Source: Thermoanaerobacterales bacterium
GTDB taxonomy: Bacteria; Bacillota; Thermosediminibacteria; Thermosediminibacterales; Tepidanaerobacteraceae
Assembly (NCBI GenBank): GCA_012839145.1
Contig: DUNY01000033.1
Coordinates: 1-8,682, forward strand
Length of the DNA stretch: 8,682 nucleotides
Reading direction: 5' to 3'
This document shows positions 6,213-8,682 of this stretch, in pieces. Below the pieces are notes generated by a model. It had not been told where the DNA came from. It did not search any database and worked only from the letters and a program-made list of their open reading frames with translations. The first letter of the stretch is position 1. Each line of letters starts with the position of its first letter. A program made the position numbers and the translations under genes.

Positions 6213-6332
6213 TGACTAACTTGGTGTAAGTCTCCTGCCTCTTTATACGAGAGTCAAACGCCGGTTAAGTCATTCATTCGTAGTTCCAAAATTTAGATGG
6301 AGCCAGAATCTCCATCTAAATTAAGAACTTAC
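6213..6332 (+). repeat. Tandem RNA module, unit 2
   Basis: Lower helix: GACTAAC (6214-6220) pairs with GTTA-A-GTC (6264-6271), with a bulged A at the same place as in unit 1, extended by GGTGT (6223-6227) with ACGCC (6258-6262). Second hairpin: AGTTC (6282-6286) with GAACT (6325-6329), then a perfect 13-bp stem, AATTTAGATGGAG (6290-6302) with CTCCATCTAAATT (6310-6322), loop 6303-6309. No T-run follows, so it is not a simple terminator. CTCCT at 6232-6236 is complementary to the downstream ribosome site. Confidence 0.7.
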
Positions 6333-6358
6333 TTCAAAATGATAACTAGGAGGTATTT

Positions 6359-6871
6359 GTGAAAATGGTCAAGACCGTTATCGGAGTATTTGACAGTTAT
6401 GATCAAGCTGAGAAAGCTGTAGCAGAGCTGAGACAATCCGGATATGATACCAATGAAATATCAATTGTGGCAAAGGGCGAACAGGGTCAAAATGGTGGTG
6501 CTGAGGAAGGTGATACTACCTTGGGCATGGATACGGTGGTCGGTGGCACTACAACCGGTGGAGTTCTCGGAGGTCTTGCCGGTCTTGCAATGGGCGCCGG
6601 GGCTTTGGCAATACCTGGCTTTGGACCGATCATAGCGGCAGGTCCCATTGCAGGATTGCTGTCCGGTGCAGCTACCGGGGGTGTAGCCGGGGGGCTCATC
6701 GATTGGGGAATTCCCGAAGAGCAAGGCAAACACTATGAAGATGAAGTCAAAAAAGGTAAGATATTGGCAGCTGTAAGGACTCATGAACAGAAAATCGACA
6801 ACGCTGCTGAAATCTTTAGACAAAACGGGGCACATAATGTTAATACACAGCAAAAAGGTTCAATGAAGTAA
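6359..6871 (+). CDS. General stress protein 17M-like (YflT-type) protein
   Basis: The 170-aa product opens with KTVIGVFDSYDQAEKAVAELRQSGYDTNEISIVAKG (residues 5-40), the beta-alpha-beta start typical of the YflT/GSP17M family (heat- and salt-induced general stress proteins in Bacillus, biochemical role unknown). Residues about 59-113 are a long Gly/Ala-rich hydrophobic stretch with GFGPIIAAGPIAG, which could insert in or lie on a membrane. The C-terminal GIPEEQGKHYEDEVKKGKILAAVRT followed by an amphipathic helix is also usual for the family. AGGAGG (6348-6353) lies 5 nt before GTG 6359 and 11 nt before ATG 6365; either may be used, and the second would give 168 aa. It has a long structured leader with the tandem RNA and its own terminator, so it appears to be a single-gene transcript. 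There is no signal peptide. Family assignment is good; function is unknown. Confidence 0.85.
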   Translation: MKMVKTVIGVFDSYDQAEKAVAELRQSGYDTNEISIVAKGEQGQNGGAEEGDTTLGMDTVVGGTTTGGVLGGLAGLAMGAGALAIPGFGPIIAAGPIAGLLSGAATGGVAGGLIDWGIPEEQGKHYEDEVKKGKILAAVRTHEQKIDNAAEIFRQNGAHNVNTQQKGSMK

Positions 6872-6888
6872 CAATTGGCTATAAAAGT

Positions 6889-6936
6889 GGGGACGGGAAA
6901 GCAATGTTTAAAGGCTATCCCTCCCCCTTGTTTTTT
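6889..6936 (+). terminator. Rho-independent terminator of the stress-protein gene
   Basis: GGGGA-c-GGGA (6889-6898, one bulged C) pairs with TCCCTCCCC (6918-6926). A T-rich tract with TTTTTT at 6931-6936 follows. It starts 18 bases after the stop codon. The loop is about 19 nt, longer than usual. Confidence 0.75.
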
Positions 6937-6960
6937 CAATCTATGCTCACTCCAAAAAAC

Positions 6961-6989
6961 TTCCTTATCAGCTGATATTATGATATAAT
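6961..6989 (+). promoter_or_regulatory. Extended -10 promoter with spacer palindrome, likely for rpoN
   Basis: TGA-TATAAT (6981-6989) is a full extended -10. The base run 17 nt upstream (TTCCTT, 6961-6966) is a poor -35. Between them is the perfect 12-bp palindrome TATCAGCTGATA (6966-6977), a possible operator. Transcription would begin near 6996 and give a leader of about 178 nt before rpoN. Confidence 0.5.
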
Positions 6990-7010
6990 AATGGTGATTC
7001 GCCATATTGC

Positions 7011-7030
7011 GACAATTTATTATTATTGTC
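7011..7030 (+). repeat. Small inverted repeat in the rpoN leader
   Basis: GACAAT (7011-7016) and ATTGTC (7025-7030) form a 6-bp inverted repeat around an 8-base AT loop, about 15 bases after the predicted transcription start. It could be an operator half-site pair or chance in AT-rich DNA. Confidence 0.25.
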
Positions 7031-7125
7031 AATCAGGCAAAAATCATACCACCATATTATAAAAAAAGAGGGAAAATTGATGTTCTTATAGAATATATAA
7101 TCAACAGGATTTTCAGGACATATTT

Positions 7126-7154
7126 TAGGTGACAAATAAGTCTTCTGTCACCTA
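7126..7154 (+). repeat. Leader hairpin with arms matching the repeat at 5184-5212
   Basis: TAGGTGACA (7126-7134) pairs perfectly with TGTCACCTA (7146-7154) around an 11-base loop. The AGGTGACA/TGTCACCT arms are identical to those of the hairpin near 5184, with the same loop length, but the GGGGACGG core is absent. It lies directly before the G-run ribosome site of rpoN, so it could influence its translation. Confidence 0.5.
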
Positions 7155-7173
7155 TTTTGGGGGGGATAAAAAG

Positions 7174-8568
7174 ATGCAGATGAATTTCGGCCTAACACTG
7201 TCGCAAACCCAAAAACTTGTCATGACTCCTGAGCTCAGGCAGGCCATAACTATTTTACAGCTTTCTACACTTGAGCTGGGCCAGTATATAGAGAATCAAC
7301 TTTTAGAAAACCCATTGCTTGATGTCAGTGATGATATTTTCAAAAATGACGAGCCTGCTCCTAAAGAAGCTGAGGAAAAGGAATCGGACAGCATTGACTG
7401 GGAAGAGTATTTTCAGGATGGTGCGAGCTCCGGTCCAGTAAGGGCAGAGCGGGAGCAAAAGGAAGAAGGAGTAGGGTATGAGAATTTTGTATCATCAACT
7501 CCATCCCTTCAAGAACATCTGATGATGCAATTACATCTTTCATCAATATCAAAGACGGCATTAAAAATAGGGGAGTTTCTGATTGGCAACCTAGATAAAA
7601 ATGGGTATCTTACCATAACCACAAACGAAGTTGCTAGACTCCTTAAAGTTTCGGAAAAAGAAGTAGAAGATTCTCTTGCAATTATTCAGTCCTTTGATCC
7701 TTCAGGTGTGGGATCCAGAAACTTGGTAGAATGTTTACTGCTACAAATAGAACAAAGAGGTATTGATGCTCCTAAAATAAAAAATTTGGTCAAACACCAT
7801 TTAGATGATTTAGCTGAAGCCCGCTTTTCTAAAATAGCCGAGGCATTAAATATTAGTTTGACTGAAGTTCAACATTTAAAAGATATTTTGGTTACTCTTG
7901 ATCCCAAGCCCGGAAGAAACTATTCTTCAAGTAATGATGTTCATTATATTATTCCCGATGCAGTTATCGAAAAAGTGGGCAACGAATATGTGGTTATTAT
8001 GAATGATACTATATCACCCAGGCTTTCAATAAACTCCTATTATCGATCCTTGTTAACTTCCGAAGATAAGGAATCCAATATTTCAAAATTTTTATCCAAT
8101 CGACTTGATTCGGCTTTATGGCTCATAAGGAGTATTGAACAGCGACGCATTACCCTTCATAAAGTAATACAATCTATTGTAGATGTTCAAAGGAGCTTTT
8201 TAGACAGCGGCCTTATTCATCTCAAACCTCTTACTATGAAACAGATTGCTGACATGGTAGGAGTCCACGAGTCCACAGTGTCTCGGGCTATCAGCGGCAA
8301 ATATATTCAGACTCCCAGGGGTGTTTTTGAACTGAAATTTTTCTTCCAAAGCGGCCTGGAGAGAGTAAACGGTACTTCCGTTTCTTCGGAAAGTATTAAA
8401 AAGATTATGCAGGAAATGATTAGCAAAGAAGATCCATACAATCCATTAAGTGACCAAAAGATTGCAGATATGTTGAAGAAAAAGGGTGTTACTATATCTC
8501 GGAGGACAGTGGCTAAATATCGGGAGGAAATTGGTATATTATCTTCAGCCAAAAGAAAAAGATATTAA
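7174..8568 (+). CDS. rpoN: RNA polymerase sigma-54 factor
   Basis: The 464-aa product directs RNA polymerase to -24/-12 promoters and needs an AAA+ activator to open DNA. Region I is clear at the N-terminus (MNFGLTLSQTQKLVMTPELRQAITILQLSTLEL..ENPLLD, residues 3-50), followed by an acidic region II (about 52-100) and the core-binding region (about 105-290, with LDKNGYL and FDPSGVGSRNLVECLLLQ). A helix-turn-helix lies at about 354-374 (LTMKQIADMVGVHESTVSRAI), and the RpoN box SRRTVAKYRE is at 442-451. All key elements are present and the length is normal. ATG 7174 is chosen because a run of seven Gs plus A (7159-7166) sits 7-8 nt upstream and the protein then begins as usual; the in-frame GTG at 7129 lies inside a hairpin arm, and ATG 7180 is a less likely alternative. 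The genes it controls cannot be told from this window. Confidence 0.97.
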   Translation: MQMNFGLTLSQTQKLVMTPELRQAITILQLSTLELGQYIENQLLENPLLDVSDDIFKNDEPAPKEAEEKESDSIDWEEYFQDGASSGPVRAEREQKEEGVGYENFVSSTPSLQEHLMMQLHLSSISKTALKIGEFLIGNLDKNGYLTITTNEVARLLKVSEKEVEDSLAIIQSFDPSGVGSRNLVECLLLQIEQRGIDAPKIKNLVKHHLDDLAEARFSKIAEALNISLTEVQHLKDILVTLDPKPGRNYSSSNDVHYIIPDAVIEKVGNEYVVIMNDTISPRLSINSYYRSLLTSEDKESNISKFLSNRLDSALWLIRSIEQRRITLHKVIQSIVDVQRSFLDSGLIHLKPLTMKQIADMVGVHESTVSRAISGKYIQTPRGVFELKFFFQSGLERVNGTSVSSESIKKIMQEMISKEDPYNPLSDQKIADMLKKKGVTISRRTVAKYREEIGILSSAKRKRY

Positions 8569-8682
8569 ATTTTGTTTTTATAAGAAGGATTTTAGAGTTG
8601 TTTGTTGAATTATAGATAATATCAGCAATTTTTCCCTTTAATACTATTATAAGGTGTTTTTGTTTCAAACAAAACAAAAACC

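Larger units (their letters stand above)
6088..6332 (+). ncRNA. Tandem structured RNA element in the leader of the stress-protein gene
   Basis: The gap from 5974 to 6358 contains no gene. It holds two consecutive copies of one structured module about 124 bases apart, each with a bulged multi-helix hairpin followed by a second long hairpin. Conserved across copies are ACTAAC-7 nt-AAGTC, then CAAA-4 nt-GGTTA-n-GTC, then exactly 28 bases from GGTTA to an ATTTAGAxGGAG arm. Several pairs are kept by compensatory change, and T-G pairs (6114-6128, 6221-6263, 6225-6260) would be A-C on the other strand, so the transcript is probably plus-strand. The array ends 15 bases before the AGGAGG of the downstream gene, which suggests a cis-acting leader, possibly a tandem aptamer. 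It does not match purine, lysine, SAM-I, glycine, c-di-GMP-I, ydaO or T-box motifs as I know them. Bases 6004-6087 upstream are AT-rich without a convincing promoter pair. Confidence 0.65.

Noticed and set aside
6088..6332. Assignment to a known riboswitch (glycine, lysine, SAM-I, c-di-GMP-I, ydaO, T-box)
   Set aside because: None of the signature motifs I know for these classes is present, though some rarer classes cannot be excluded from memory.
6461..6853. Minus-strand open frames inside the stress-protein gene
   Set aside because: They have no ribosome site or family resemblance and arise from the Gly/Ala-rich coding sequence on the other strand.
7077..7101. TTGATG ... TATAAT as the rpoN promoter
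   Set aside because: The spacer is only 13 bases, too short for a SigA promoter; the extended -10 at 6981-6989 is better.
8653..8682. Hairpin GGTGTTTTTGTTT / AAACAAAAACC as rpoN terminator
   Set aside because: It is A-T only apart from its base, has a bulge, and is cut by the window end, so no downstream T-run can be judged.

Overview
The window reads as chromosomal DNA from a low-to-medium-GC, endospore-forming Firmicute, probably an anaerobic member of the Clostridia. The evidence is strong AGGAGG-type ribosome sites, SigA-like extended -10 elements, a dapG-type aspartokinase beside asd, a spore-associated SPOCS (DUF3794) domain, and a GGGGACGGTTCT-core hairpin that I recall as a dispersed repeat in such genomes. 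The taxonomy is inferred from gene content only.

Layout. Bases 91-2291 hold a tight two-gene operon for the first two steps of the aspartate pathway: an aspartate-semialdehyde dehydrogenase (asd copy 1) and an aspartokinase (dapG-like). It is closed by a perfect 9-bp hairpin plus T-run. Bases 2361-2637 are a regulatory gap leading into a second, separately transcribed asd (copy 2, 2638-3651). The two Asd proteins have equal length and align without gaps at about 57% identity (191/337, counted by hand). They differ sharply in the loop expected to contact the 2'-phosphate of NADP. The aspartokinase has an intact kinase core but a badly eroded ACT region. A plausible reading is that copy 1 plus dapG form a specialised, weakly regulated branch (for example dipicolinate or cell-wall precursor supply in sporulation) and copy 2 is the housekeeping enzyme.

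Bases 3750-5177 encode an unusual fusion: a seven-bladed FG-GAP/VCBS propeller with Asp-rich Ca-binding-like loops, followed by a C-terminal SPOCS domain and without a signal peptide. It converges on a minus-strand gene for a glutamine-rich helical protein (5386-5973). The gap between them has two hairpins, one REP-like and one probable terminator.

Bases 5974-6358 are the most striking stretch. A roughly 124-base structured element occurs twice in direct tandem (6088-6203 and 6213-6332), immediately upstream of a general-stress-protein 17M-like gene (6359-6871). Each unit has a bulged lower stem beginning ACTAAC, conserved TAAGTC and CAAA segments, and a second long hairpin. The hairpins show compensatory base changes between units, and G-U pairs point to plus-strand transcription. 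I could not assign it to a riboswitch or RNA class I know, so it is the best candidate for an undescribed system here.

The window ends with rpoN (sigma-54, 7174-8568). It lies behind a long leader with an extended -10 promoter, a 12-bp palindrome in the promoter spacer, and a hairpin whose arms match those of the repeat at 5184-5212. I saw no convincing sigma-54 -24/-12 promoter in the window.
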